The notes under the pieces were generated by a model. It was not told where the DNA came from and searched no databases. It was given only the letters and a program-made list of their open reading frames with translations. Shown one piece after another: positions 1 through 7,204 of a stretch of DNA of 16,550 nucleotides. A program made the position numbers and the translations under genes. Numbering within the stretch: the stretch's first letter is position 1; each line of letters starts with the position of its first letter. The stretch is from JOPF133 sp052144935 (GTDB lineage Bacteria; Acidobacteriota; Terriglobia; Bryobacterales; Bryobacteraceae): the NCBI GenBank assembly GCA_052144935.1, contig JBKQPR010000295.1, forward strand, positions 1 to 16,550, read 5' to 3'.

Positions 1-15
1 GCGGCCAATTTCCTT

Positions 16-402
16 CTATAGATAAGAACTATCGAATGGCTTCGGAAACAGATCCTTCAAACGATACTTCTCAGTCTTCCCCCGCAAATTCACCAGGACG
101 ATCTCGACATCCCCGCAGAATTCCCAAAGAATCTGCCGGCAAGCCCCGCAGGGTGGTGTCAGAACATCGGTATCGGCGGCCACCACCACGCGGCGGAATT
201 TGCGCGCGCCTTCGGAGATGGCTTTGAACACCGCCACGCGCTCGGCGCACAGGGTGAGGCCGTAGGTGGCGTTCTCCACATTGCAGCCTGTGTGGATGCG
301 GCCGGCGTCGTCTTCAATCGCGGCCCCTACCTTGAACTTGGAAAACGGTGCAAAGGCGTTTTCGCGCGCGGCCAGGGCGGCGGAAATCAGGGGGTCCGTC
401 AT
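16..402 (-). CDS. cdd: Cytidine deaminase
   Basis: Deaminates cytidine and deoxycytidine to uridine and deoxyuridine in the cytosol (known for the family). The 128-residue product has the full homotetrameric-type layout: GCNVENA at 39-45, the catalytic CAE at 52-54 (Cys52 zinc ligand, Glu54 proton shuttle) and PCGAC at 84-88, giving zinc ligands Cys85 and Cys88. Length matches the usual 125-135 residues. The ATG (402-400) overlaps the TGA of the upstream purine nucleoside phosphorylase gene in an ATGA junction, so it is the last gene of a translationally coupled salvage operon. The C-terminus ends only 15 bases from the window edge, so anything downstream in the operon is not visible. Confidence 0.96.
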   Translation of the reverse strand: MTDPLISAALAARENAFAPFSKFKVGAAIEDDAGRIHTGCNVENATYGLTLCAERVAVFKAISEGARKFRRVVVAADTDVLTPPCGACRQILWEFCGDVEIVLVNLRGKTEKYRLKDLFPKPFDSSYL

Positions 403-1205
403 ACCAGCCGCGGCAGCAGCGCCTTGAGGAACCGCACCAGCGTCTCGGCCACCATGGCTCCGGCCTCCAGCACTTCCTCGTGATTCAGTGGTTGCGGCAG
501 CACGCCCGCCGCCATATTCGTCACGCAGGATACGGCCAGCACCTTCATCCCCATGTGGTTGGCCGCGATGACTTCCGGCACCGTGGACATGCCCACCAGG
601 TCCGCGCCGACCGTCCGCAGGTAGCGGATCTCCGCGGGCGTTTCATAACTGGGTCCCAGCACAGCCGCGTAAACGCCCTCGGGCATGTGAATGCACAGAT
701 CGGTCGCCACCTCCCGTGCGATGTGGAGAAACTTGCGCGAATAGGCCTCCGACATATCGGGGAAGCGCGGCCCCAGTTCGTCGTCGTTAGGCCCGCACAG
801 CGGATTCGATCCCTGCAGGTTGATGTGGTCGGAGATCAGCACCAGCCCGCCGCGTTCGTAGGAAAGATTGATCCCGCCCGCCGCGTTGGTCAATACCAGC
901 GAGCGCACGCCCACCGACCGCAGCACGCGCACGCCGTACACCACCTGCGCCGGCGTATGGCCTTCGTAGAGATGCGCGCGCCCGGCCATCACCGCCACGT
1001 CCAGCCCATCCAGCTTGCCAAAAATCAGCTTGCCGGCATGGCCTGCCGCCGTCGCCGCGGGCCAGCCCGGAATTTCGGAGTAAGGCATCTCCGCGCGGTT
1101 CGTCAGCTCCTCGGCGAATGCCCCCAGCCCGCTGCCCAGCACCACCCCGATGGAGGGCCGCAGCGGCGTCCGGCTTTGGATATAGTCTCTGGCTTCCAGG
1201 GTCAC
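399..1205 (-). CDS. Purine nucleoside phosphorylase, trimeric class
   Basis: Phosphorolysis of purine (deoxy)nucleosides to base and (deoxy)ribose-1-phosphate. I place the start at the GTG at 1205, giving 268 residues, the family's usual size; the open frame runs on to 1517 but that part only shadows the transporter gene. The GTG overlaps the transporter TGA (GTGA junction), and GGGA lies about 10 bases upstream. Visible motifs: phosphate loop GSGLG at 24-28, His56 in the AGHAG segment, GPSYETPAE at 184-192 and VTNMAAG at 228-234. Glu188 and Asn230 match the pair that selects 6-oxopurines (guanosine, inosine) in the trimeric family, so adenosine is probably a poor substrate (inference). punA/deoD2-like naming is possible. 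Confidence 0.95.
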   Translation of the reverse strand: MTLEARDYIQSRTPLRPSIGVVLGSGLGAFAEELTNRAEMPYSEIPGWPAATAAGHAGKLIFGKLDGLDVAVMAGRAHLYEGHTPAQVVYGVRVLRSVGVRSLVLTNAAGGINLSYERGGLVLISDHINLQGSNPLCGPNDDELGPRFPDMSEAYSRKFLHIAREVATDLCIHMPEGVYAAVLGPSYETPAEIRYLRTVGADLVGMSTVPEVIAANHMGMKVLAVSCVTNMAAGVLPQPLNHEEVLEAGAMVAETLVRFLKALLPRLV

Positions 1206-2428
1206 AGCAACATTCCCGCAATGCAAGCCGACATGAAATTGGCCATCGACCCGCAGGCCACCGCGCGCAATCCCAGGCGCGCCAGGTCCGACTTGCGGCT
1301 CGGAGCCAGCGCGCCGATGCCGCCAATCTGGATCGCGATCGAGCTGAAATTCGCGAATCCGCACAACGCGTATGTTGCGATCACGAACGAGCGCGGATCG
1401 AGCGATTCCTTCATCGGCCCCAGCTTCAAGAACGCCACGAATTCGTTCAGCACCAGCCGGGTGCCCAGCAGGTCGCCAATGGTGGAGGCGTCCTTCCACG
1501 GCACCCCCATAATCCACGCCACCGGGGCGAACACCACGCCGAAAATCTTTTCCAGCGAAGGCGGCAGCCAGCCCATGCCCGGCAAACCGTGCAGCCCGCC
1601 CAGGATGCCGTTGACCATCGCGATCAGCGCCAGAAACGCGATCAACATGCCGGCGACGTTCAGCGCCAGATGCAGCCCGTCGCCCGCGCCCTGGGCCGCC
1701 GCGTCGATCACGTTCACGGCGGTCTTCTCGATCTTCACTTCCACTTTGCCGGCGGTCACCGGCTTTTCGGTTTCGGGGATGAAGATTTTGGCCAGCATGA
1801 TGGTGGCGGGCGCCGTCATGATCACCGCCGTCAGCAGATGTTGAATCTCCACGTGCGCGATCTTCACGTAGGCGGCCATCACCGAGCCGGAAACGTGCGC
1901 CATGCCGCTGGCCATCACCACGAACAGCTCGGACTCCGTCAGCCCCGCGAGGAAGGGCCGGATGGTGAGCGGCGCTTCCGTTTGCCCCATGAAGATGCTG
2001 GCCGCCACGTTGAGCGATTCCGCGCCGCTCACGCCCATCACCTTCTGCATCCCCACCGCCATGCCGCGCACGATGAACTGCATCACGCCCAGGTAGTAGA
2101 GGATGGCGAAAAACGAGGCGATGAAAATGATGATCGGCAACACCTGGAAGGCGAAGATCACGCCGTAGGGTCCGCTGCTCTTGCCCAACGCATCGCCGAA
2201 AACGAACGCCGACCCCGCTTCAGTGTAGCCCAGCATCGCGTTCACGCCCCTGCCGATGGCCTGAAACACCTTGCCGAAATCGGTCTTCAGCACCAGCAGC
2301 GCGAAGGCGAACTGCAGCCCCAGTCCCCAGGCGATGATCCGCAGTTTGATGGCGCGCTTGTGGCTGGAGCACAGCCAGGCACAGCCCAGGATGACGACCA
2401 GGCCCACCAGACCGGTGAAGCGGCCCAT
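1202..2428 (-). CDS. Concentrative nucleoside transporter (CNT/NupC family)
   Basis: Cation-coupled nucleoside uptake across the inner membrane. The 408-residue product begins with two hydrophobic segments (about 5-20 and 32-47) and carries the CNT hallmark GQTEAPL at 148-154, within the conserved stretch ending IFMGQTEAP. A later NEFVAF motif and a C-terminal CGFANFSSIAIQIGG segment also match CNT re-entrant and helix regions. Start: the ATG at 2428 shares a base with the TAA of the phosphorylase gene (TAATG). Its stop overlaps the GTG of the purine phosphorylase gene. Its place between two nucleoside phosphorylases indicates that imported nucleosides are cleaved at once. Specificity for purines versus pyrimidines cannot be read with confidence. 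Confidence 0.95.
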   Translation of the reverse strand: MGRFTGLVGLVVILGCAWLCSSHKRAIKLRIIAWGLGLQFAFALLVLKTDFGKVFQAIGRGVNAMLGYTEAGSAFVFGDALGKSSGPYGVIFAFQVLPIIIFIASFFAILYYLGVMQFIVRGMAVGMQKVMGVSGAESLNVAASIFMGQTEAPLTIRPFLAGLTESELFVVMASGMAHVSGSVMAAYVKIAHVEIQHLLTAVIMTAPATIMLAKIFIPETEKPVTAGKVEVKIEKTAVNVIDAAAQGAGDGLHLALNVAGMLIAFLALIAMVNGILGGLHGLPGMGWLPPSLEKIFGVVFAPVAWIMGVPWKDASTIGDLLGTRLVLNEFVAFLKLGPMKESLDPRSFVIATYALCGFANFSSIAIQIGGIGALAPSRKSDLARLGLRAVACGSMANFMSACIAGMLL

Positions 2429-3732
2429 TACCCGACTACTTCCAGAATCAATTCGCGCTCATCGGGCTTCTGCGCCGAGATGCGGAAGGCGTCTTCCACC
2501 ATGTCGGCCGCTTCTTCCACGTGGTCCTCCTTGGTGTAGTACAGGCGGCAGAGCACCGAGCCGGCGTCCACCTTCTCGCCCACCTTCACTTCCAGGATGA
2601 TGCCCACCGCCGGATCGATGGCGTCGTCCTTTTTGTCGCGCCCGGCGCCGATCATGTTGGAAGCGGTGCCGATATCTTCCGCGTCGATGATGCTCACGTA
2701 CCCGCCGCGCGGCGACGTTACTTCGCGCATTCCCGTGGCGTTGGGCAGCAGTTCGAATTTATCGAGCGCCTGCGCGTTGCCGCCCTGCGCCGTCACCACC
2801 TGCTTGAGTTTCTTGTAGCCCGAGCCATCCACCAGGTGTTTTTCGGCCGTGCGGCGCGCCTCCTCCAGCGAGGGCGCTTTCTTGCCCAGGTAAATCATGC
2901 GCGCGGCCAGCTCGATCGATAGCTTGGTCAGATCCGCCGGCCCGGCGTTTTGCAGGGTCTGCGAAGCCTCCATGATTTCGAGGGCGTTGCCGATCGCGTA
3001 GCCCAGCGGCTGGCTCATGTCGGTGATGAGCGCCTGCACTTTTTTATCCATGCGCCGGCCGATTCCCACCATGGTCTGCGCCAGCCGCCGCGCATCCACC
3101 TGTTTCTTCATGAACGCGCCCGATCCCACTTTCACGTCCAGCACCAGCGCGTCCACACCTTCGGCCAGCTTCTTCGACATAATCGAAGAAGAGATCAGCG
3201 GGATGGATTCCACCGTGGCGGTCACGTCGCGCAGCGCATACAGCTTCCGGTCGGCCGGCGCCAGCTTGTCGGTCTGTCCGATAAAGCACAATCCAAGCTC
3301 GGCAAGCTGCTTCTCGAACTCCTCGGGCGTCAGGTTGGTGCGAAAACCGGGAATCGATTCGAGCTTATCCAGCGTGCCGCCGGTGTGGCCCAGCGCGCGC
3401 CCCGACATCATCGGCACAATCACGCCCGCCGCGGCGGCCAGCGGCGCCACGATGAAGCTGGTCTTGTCGCCCACGCCTCCGGTGGAGTGCTTATCCACCT
3501 TGACGCCGGGAATGCCCGACAGGTTGACCGTTTCGCCCGAGCGCAGCATGCACTCGGTCAGGCGGCTCACCTCGCGGTCCGACATGCCGGAGAAGAACAC
3601 CGCCATCAAAAAGGCCGACATCTGGTAGTCCGGAATGTCGCCCTTGGTGTAACCCTCCACCAGGTATTCGATCTCTTCGGGAGCGAGTTCTTCGCCGTCG
3701 CGTTTCCGCTGAATTAAGTCAACTGTGCGCAT
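2428..3732 (-). CDS. pdp: Pyrimidine-nucleoside (thymidine) phosphorylase
   Basis: Phosphorolysis of thymidine, deoxyuridine or uridine. The 434-residue protein aligns by eye end to end with Bacillus Pdp: MRTVDLIQRKRDGEEL at the N-terminus, the signature KHSTGGVGDK at 81-90, SGRALGHTGGTLDK at 110-123 and SSSIMSKKLAEG further on. One substitution in the signature is Ala113 where Gly is usual. First gene of the operon. The conserved N-terminus fixes the ATG at 3732, yet there is no Shine-Dalgarno sequence, and a TATAAT overlaps the start codon itself (see finding). A pdp versus deoA choice is not certain; the similarity looks closer to the broad-specificity Pdp type. Confidence 0.95.
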   Translation of the reverse strand: MRTVDLIQRKRDGEELAPEEIEYLVEGYTKGDIPDYQMSAFLMAVFFSGMSDREVSRLTECMLRSGETVNLSGIPGVKVDKHSTGGVGDKTSFIVAPLAAAAGVIVPMMSGRALGHTGGTLDKLESIPGFRTNLTPEEFEKQLAELGLCFIGQTDKLAPADRKLYALRDVTATVESIPLISSSIMSKKLAEGVDALVLDVKVGSGAFMKKQVDARRLAQTMVGIGRRMDKKVQALITDMSQPLGYAIGNALEIMEASQTLQNAGPADLTKLSIELAARMIYLGKKAPSLEEARRTAEKHLVDGSGYKKLKQVVTAQGGNAQALDKFELLPNATGMREVTSPRGGYVSIIDAEDIGTASNMIGAGRDKKDDAIDPAVGIILEVKVGEKVDAGSVLCRLYYTKEDHVEEAADMVEDAFRISAQKPDERELILEVVG

Positions 3733-3758
3733 TATAAGACACTTAGGCTAACATTCAA
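3731..3758 (-). promoter_or_regulatory. Sigma70-like promoter match overlapping pdp start
   Basis: On the minus strand TTGAAT (3758-3753) and TATAAT (3736-3731) are separated by 16 bases. The match to consensus is the best in the pdp/mrp intergenic region. However, the -10 box overlaps the pdp ATG, so a transcript would start inside the gene. Either it is coincidental or it drives something other than full-length Pdp. Confidence 0.35.
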
Positions 3759-3803
3759 AGGGTTGAAAGTAAAGGACCATGGTGTCCCGGTAGTGTCTCC
3801 GAA

Positions 3804-3820
3804 AACAGTTTGAGACTGTT
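3804..3820. promoter_or_regulatory. Inverted repeat upstream of mrp, possible operator
   Basis: Six-base arms AACAGT and ACTGTT are perfect inverted complements around a 5-base centre (TTGAG). It sits in the 101-base divergent region between pdp and mrp and overlaps the start of a -10-like TACGAT at 3820-3825. The position fits a repressor site, but with six-base arms chance occurrence cannot be excluded. Confidence 0.25.
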
Positions 3821-3833
3821 ACGATAGAACTCT

Positions 3834-4658
3834 ATGATGCCCAATCAGCCCGGCCAACCGCCCAAACTGCCGATTCCGGGTGTAAAGAATCTGATCGCCG
3901 TCGGCTCTGGAAAAGGTGGCGTCGGAAAGACCACCGTAGCGGTGAACCTGGCGGTGGGCCTCGCCAAGTTGGGCTACCCGACCGGCCTCATGGATGCCGA
4001 CGTCTACGGCCCTAACGTGCCCCTGATGATGGGGACCAACCGCACTCCCATGGCCCTTGGGGAGCGCATCCAGCCGCTCGAACAGTTCGGCGTCAAGCTC
4101 ATGTCCATGGGCTTCCTGAATCCCGGCGATAAGCCGCTGGTATGGCGCGGCCCCATGCTCCACCAGGTCATCCAGCAATTCCTGCGCGGCGTGGAATGGG
4201 GCGAGCTCGACTACCTCATCGTTGACCTGCCTCCGGGCACCGGCGACGTGCAGCTCTCGCTGATCCAGACCGCGCCCCTCACCGGCGCGATCGTGGTGAC
4301 CACCCCTTCGGACGTGTCCTTGGAAGACGCCCGCAAGGCCGTCTTCATGTTTCACCAGGTGAAGGTGCCGATTCTGGGGATGGTGGAGAACATGAGCTTC
4401 CTCGTCTGCCCGCACTGCCGCGAGCGCATCGACGTCTTCAGCCACGGCGGCGGACGGCGCACGGCCCAGCAGATGAACGTGCACTTTCTGGCCGAGCTGC
4501 CGCTCGATCCGCAGATCCGCGTGGGCGGCGATACCGGAAAGCCCATCGTGTTGCGGCCCGGCGAAGGCGAGCCCTTCCTCGAACTGGCGCGCAACACCGT
4601 GGCGCGCAGCCAGGAAGTCTCCCAGGAGCAAGGCCCCCGCATCGAGATCAGCGATTAG
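3834..4658 (+). CDS. mrp: Mrp/ApbC-type P-loop iron-sulfur carrier ATPase
   Basis: Cytosolic ATPase of the MinD/Mrp class, known as an Fe-S cluster carrier or assembly factor. The 274-residue protein has the deviant Walker A GKGGVGKTT at 26-34 and a DADVYGPN switch. Further on come LPPGTGD (Walker B region), VENMSFLVCPHC with the family CxxC that binds a bridging cluster, a FSHGGG segment, and the typical C-terminal LPLDPQIR. It lacks the N-terminal DUF59/MIP18 domain found in longer Mrp proteins; the P-loop starts within 25 residues. Two ATGs are adjacent (3834 and 3837). No Shine-Dalgarno is visible, but TACGAT ends 8 bases before the start, so initiation may be leaderless (inference). Confidence 0.93.
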   Translation: MMPNQPGQPPKLPIPGVKNLIAVGSGKGGVGKTTVAVNLAVGLAKLGYPTGLMDADVYGPNVPLMMGTNRTPMALGERIQPLEQFGVKLMSMGFLNPGDKPLVWRGPMLHQVIQQFLRGVEWGELDYLIVDLPPGTGDVQLSLIQTAPLTGAIVVTTPSDVSLEDARKAVFMFHQVKVPILGMVENMSFLVCPHCRERIDVFSHGGGRRTAQQMNVHFLAELPLDPQIRVGGDTGKPIVLRPGEGEPFLELARNTVARSQEVSQEQGPRIEISD

Positions 4659-4663
4659 CCCCG

Positions 4664-6076
4664 ATGCCTCCGTCCGCCAAGTTTGGCCGCCTCTGGCTGG
4701 CGCTGCCCTTGGCGGTATATCTGCTGCTGCCCACGCGAAATTTCTACTGGGACGGCGTGGCATTCGCCATCGCTATAGAGAAACAGGCCGGCCTGCGGGA
4801 GACTCTGCACCCCAGCCATCTGCTCTACATCCCCGCGGGCGTGTGGCTCTACGGGGCGGCCGCGGCGCTGGGGCTGAAAATCCGCGCGCTGTTTCTGTTG
4901 CAGACCGTGAACAGCCTGCTGGCGGGCGCCGCCATGCTGCTGGTCTACCGCGCGCTCCGGCGGCGGGCCGTGGAAGAGGCTTCGGCCATCGCCGGGGCGC
5001 TGTCGTTTGCCTTCGCCGCCACCTGGTGGAAGTTCTCCACCGACGCCAACGCCTACGTGCCCGCCGTTCTCTTAATCCTCTGGGCCCACGATCTGCTGGA
5101 GCGCCGGCGCAGCCCCTGGCTGGCGGGCGTGGCCTGTTGCGGCGCCATGCTATTTCACGAGCTGGCGATCCTGTTTCTGCCCGTCGCGCTGCTCCGTTTC
5201 GAGCGCCGCAGGGACGCCTTCGCCTTCTTCGCCGCGGCCTTGGTACCGGTGGTGGTGGCGTATGCCGCGGCCTCGCGCATCGTGTCCGGAAGCTGGAGCC
5301 CGGTGCAACTGGCGGCCTGGACGGTATCGCATTCGCCCGATTCGGAATTCTCCTTCCAGCCGCTGCGCAACCTGGGGTGGACGCTATTGGGCACCTTGCG
5401 CCTGTTCTTTGGCGGCAAGCCCGGCGCCGTCCTGAATGCCCTAGCTGTCCTGGCTGTTTTCTGTGGCGCAGGCTTCAGCCGGGGTACCCCTTGGGTCCGC
5501 CGAGATTCGTCTCGGCCCGCTCCCCGCGGCTTCCTGTGCCTGTGGCTGGCCCTCTACGCCGCTTTCCTCTTCTTCTGGATGCCGCAGAACACCTTCTACC
5601 GTCTCTTCTACCTGCCCCCGTTGATCCTGCTGGCCGGCCAATCCCTAACCCGCTACCCCCGGCTCCCCGCCCTTCTGGCCGCCGCTCTCTTCCTATGGAA
5701 CGGCGCCTTCTTCATCCTGCCCGAATCGCGCATTGCCAACAACCCGCCGCTCGATTTCGCCCTGCGGCAGCGCGCCCATTGGCCCGCCGGCGTCCCCATT
5801 GTCTTTCACCGCTTCCATCCCGACCTGTGGACCATCAGCTACTTCAACCAGCAGGCCGCCTGGATCGGGTTCCTGGACCTCGATTTCGCCCTCCTCGACC
5901 ACAACCTGGCCGCGGCCCGCTCCCAGGGCCAACCGCTCTGGATCGAAGCCACCGCCTACGATTTCCTGTCCGCCAGCGAAGAGGGCCGCCGCTGGCTGCG
6001 CCGGCATGAGGACCAACCCGAGGATGTAGTCCTGCGCGAGCGGAACCGCGAGTTCCGCTTCTGCGCCATGCGCTGA
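4664..6076 (+). CDS. Polytopic membrane protein, probable GT-C glycosyltransferase
   Basis: A 470-residue protein with many hydrophobic helices, beginning just 5 bases after mrp. The N-terminal pattern is a first helix, then a loop with FYWDGVAFA (Asp30) and LHPSHLLY (His49, His52). This resembles GT-C lipid-linked sugar transferases, where an acidic residue in the first outer loop is catalytic. A KFSTDANAYVPAV segment and FHELAILFLPVALL follow. The C-terminal third (from about 350) is more hydrophilic and likely periplasmic. Donor and acceptor sugars cannot be told. Other readings: a DUF2723-like protein mannosyltransferase or a general ArnT/PMT-like protein. The last 12 codons are part of a direct repeat found again at 6920-6961. 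Confidence 0.7.
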   Translation: MPPSAKFGRLWLALPLAVYLLLPTRNFYWDGVAFAIAIEKQAGLRETLHPSHLLYIPAGVWLYGAAAALGLKIRALFLLQTVNSLLAGAAMLLVYRALRRRAVEEASAIAGALSFAFAATWWKFSTDANAYVPAVLLILWAHDLLERRRSPWLAGVACCGAMLFHELAILFLPVALLRFERRRDAFAFFAAALVPVVVAYAAASRIVSGSWSPVQLAAWTVSHSPDSEFSFQPLRNLGWTLLGTLRLFFGGKPGAVLNALAVLAVFCGAGFSRGTPWVRRDSSRPAPRGFLCLWLALYAAFLFFWMPQNTFYRLFYLPPLILLAGQSLTRYPRLPALLAAALFLWNGAFFILPESRIANNPPLDFALRQRAHWPAGVPIVFHRFHPDLWTISYFNQQAAWIGFLDLDFALLDHNLAAARSQGQPLWIEATAYDFLSASEEGRRWLRRHEDQPEDVVLRERNREFRFCAMR

Positions 6077-6142
6077 GGTGCTGCTTGACAGCATGTGCAA
6101 ACGGCCTCCGCTCGCGATCTGCACACTCGCACATCGGAGCAC
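6041..6142 (+). repeat. Direct repeat copy 1 (GT 3' end plus decayed Phd 5' end)
   Basis: The first 42 bases (6041-6082) differ from 6920-6961 at only one position (6063). They cover the glycosyltransferase's last codons, its TGA and the following bases. The next part (from the ATG at 6093) is about four-fifths identical, with indels, to the 5' end of the intact Phd-type antitoxin gene at 6974. It has lost the reading frame and so is a dead partial antitoxin gene. A hairpin with arms GCGGAAC/GTTCCGC lies at 6040-6058. Confidence 0.85.
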
Positions 6143-6191
6143 TTGTTACAATGATAGGCGGCTAGACGCATACGTGCTTAGCGGAGTTCTC

Positions 6192-6443
6192 ATGGCCGAA
6201 ACCGTTCGCTGGTCCCTCGTGATTTCAAAGGAAACCGACATTTCTCTGCGCGGCTACCTTGCGCGGCACGGCATGCGGAAGGGCGATCTGTCGAGGTTTG
6301 TCGAGGATGCGGTCCGCTGGCGGGTCCTGGACCGGACCGTGGCGGAAACCAAAGCTGCCAATGCCAACGTGCCAGCCGAAGAAATCGAAGCCGCGATCGC
6401 CGAGGCCGTCCAAGCGGTCCGCGCAGACCGCTCTCCGGCATAG
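6192..6443 (+). CDS. Ribbon-helix-helix antitoxin of a broken PIN toxin module
   Basis: An 83-residue protein whose N-terminal part (VRWSLVISKETDISLRGYL at 5-23, then GMRKGDLSRFVEDAVRWRV) is the ribbon-helix-helix type usually encoded just before a PIN-family toxin. The C-terminal tail with AEEIEAAIAEAVQAVR is helical and probably the toxin-binding part (inference). The start at 6192 has GCGGAG upstream at good spacing; the frame is open further upstream, but only through the decayed repeat. The cognate toxin begins 6 bases after the stop and is multiply broken, so this antitoxin is now orphaned. It may still repress its own promoter or neutralise related toxins elsewhere. Confidence 0.8.
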   Translation: MAETVRWSLVISKETDISLRGYLARHGMRKGDLSRFVEDAVRWRVLDRTVAETKAANANVPAEEIEAAIAEAVQAVRADRSPA

Positions 6444-6449
6444 GCGCCG

Positions 6450-6872
6450 GTGCGAGCTATCCTCGACACGAATATCCTGATCAGCGCTCTCATTGTGCCT
6501 GGAGGCGCTCCGGACTATCTGTATCAGTGCTGGCGTGTGGCCGGTTTGTGCCGATTAGCAGCGAAGATCAATTGGATGAGTTCCGGCGCGTGACACGATA
6601 CCCACGGCTCCGGAAATAGCTGCGACCGGCGGCCGCCGGAACTATGCTGAACGAAATCCGATCCCTTGCTCAGCTTACGGGTCCCTTGCACGCCGTCGGA
6701 GTCTGCCGATCCAGCCGACAATTTTCTGCTCGCTATGGCTGAGGCAGGCAAAGCCGACTACCTCACTAGCGGAGATGGACGCCATCTGCTTACGCTTGAA
6801 AGATACGGCGACACCCGCATCGTGACCGCACGAGAAGCCGCCTTGCTGCTGGGGTACGGCAAAGACATCTAA
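6450..6872 (+). pseudogene. PIN-domain toxin, broken by two frameshifts and a stop
   Basis: Starting at GTG 6450 the sequence reads VRAILDTNILISALIVPGG, a textbook PIN N-terminus with catalytic Asp6. The homology then moves to another frame near 6534-6543, continuing as RFVPISSEDQLDEFRRVTRY. It meets an in-frame TAG at 6617-6619 and carries on as LRPAAAGTMLNEIRSLAQL. It returns to the first frame near 6700-6712 for ADPADNFLLAMAEAG, ADYLTSGDGRHLL and a final VTAREAALLLGYGKDI. Pieced together it gives a full-length toxin of about 140 residues of the 'PIN family toxin component' type, with all acidic motifs recognisable. Decay is therefore fairly recent. It pairs with the intact antitoxin just upstream. 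Confidence 0.88.
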
Positions 6873-6919
6873 GCTGCTGAAGCCAGACCACGTCGAGGCA
6901 GATTTTTGGGACCCTTCTG

Positions 6920-7022
6920 CGGAACCGCGAGTTCCGCTTCTACGCCATGCGCTGAGGTGCTACAATGTAACACATGCGGAAGGCTTCCGTTCGCGACCTG
7001 CACATTCGCACTTCGGAACTCG
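6920..7022 (+). repeat. Direct repeat copy 2 (GT 3' end plus intact Phd 5' end)
   Basis: Second copy of the 6041-6142 repeat. It starts with a displaced copy of the glycosyltransferase gene's tail (still reading ...RNREFRFYAMR-stop) that belongs to no gene here. It then runs into the first 16 or so codons of the functional Phd-type antitoxin. The two copies bracket the ribbon-helix-helix/PIN module almost exactly. Confidence 0.85.
6961..6966 (+). promoter_or_regulatory. -10-like box TACAAT before the Phd/VapC operon
   Basis: TACAAT ends 7 bases before the antitoxin ATG at 6974, which has no Shine-Dalgarno. This spacing would put the transcript start at or next to the initiation codon, implying a leaderless mRNA. 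No convincing -35 box is visible. Confidence 0.4.
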
Positions 7023-7201
7023 TGCGGGACGCCTCGATGGGCGCTGTCATCGTCATTGAGCGCAGGGGCGAGCCGGTGGCCGAGTTGCGGCCCATTTCCA
7101 AATCGCGGCCAAAGCTGAAATTCCCGGATATGAAGCGTTTCTGGGAGGAATTTCCGGCGGTTTCCGGGGATAGCGGCCGGTTTCTGGAAGAAGACCGCTG
7201 A
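6974..7201 (+). CDS. Phd/YefM-type antitoxin
   Basis: A 75-residue protein with the Phd pattern: MRKASVRDLHIRTSELVRDA (short N-terminal strand, then a helix beginning with the xxRxxxSELVR motif), AVIVIERRGEPVAEL at about 24-38, and a disordered charged C-terminal tail ending GRFLEEDR that would fold on the toxin. It should bind its own operator as a dimer and block the downstream PIN ribonuclease. The stop is 3 bases before the toxin ATG, so translation is probably coupled. A decayed copy of its 5' end lies at 6093-6142. The short upstream spacing and missing Shine-Dalgarno suggest leaderless initiation (inference). Confidence 0.88.
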   Translation: MRKASVRDLHIRTSELVRDASMGAVIVIERRGEPVAELRPISKSRPKLKFPDMKRFWEEFPAVSGDSGRFLEEDR

Positions 7202-7204
7202 TCG

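Noticed and set aside
1206..1517. 104-residue N-terminal extension of the purine phosphorylase
   Set aside because: Not family-like, fully overlaps the transporter gene, and a GTG at 1205 gives the normal length with coupled initiation.
348..2539. Long plus-strand open frames (498 and 473 codons) opposite the nucleoside operon
   Set aside because: Arg/His/Ala-rich translations without motifs, lying exactly antisense to well-identified genes; typical of GC-rich codon bias.
2950..4763. Open frames antisense to pdp (2950-3717) and mrp (3819-4763)
   Set aside because: Low-complexity composition and complete overlap with conserved enzymes on the other strand.
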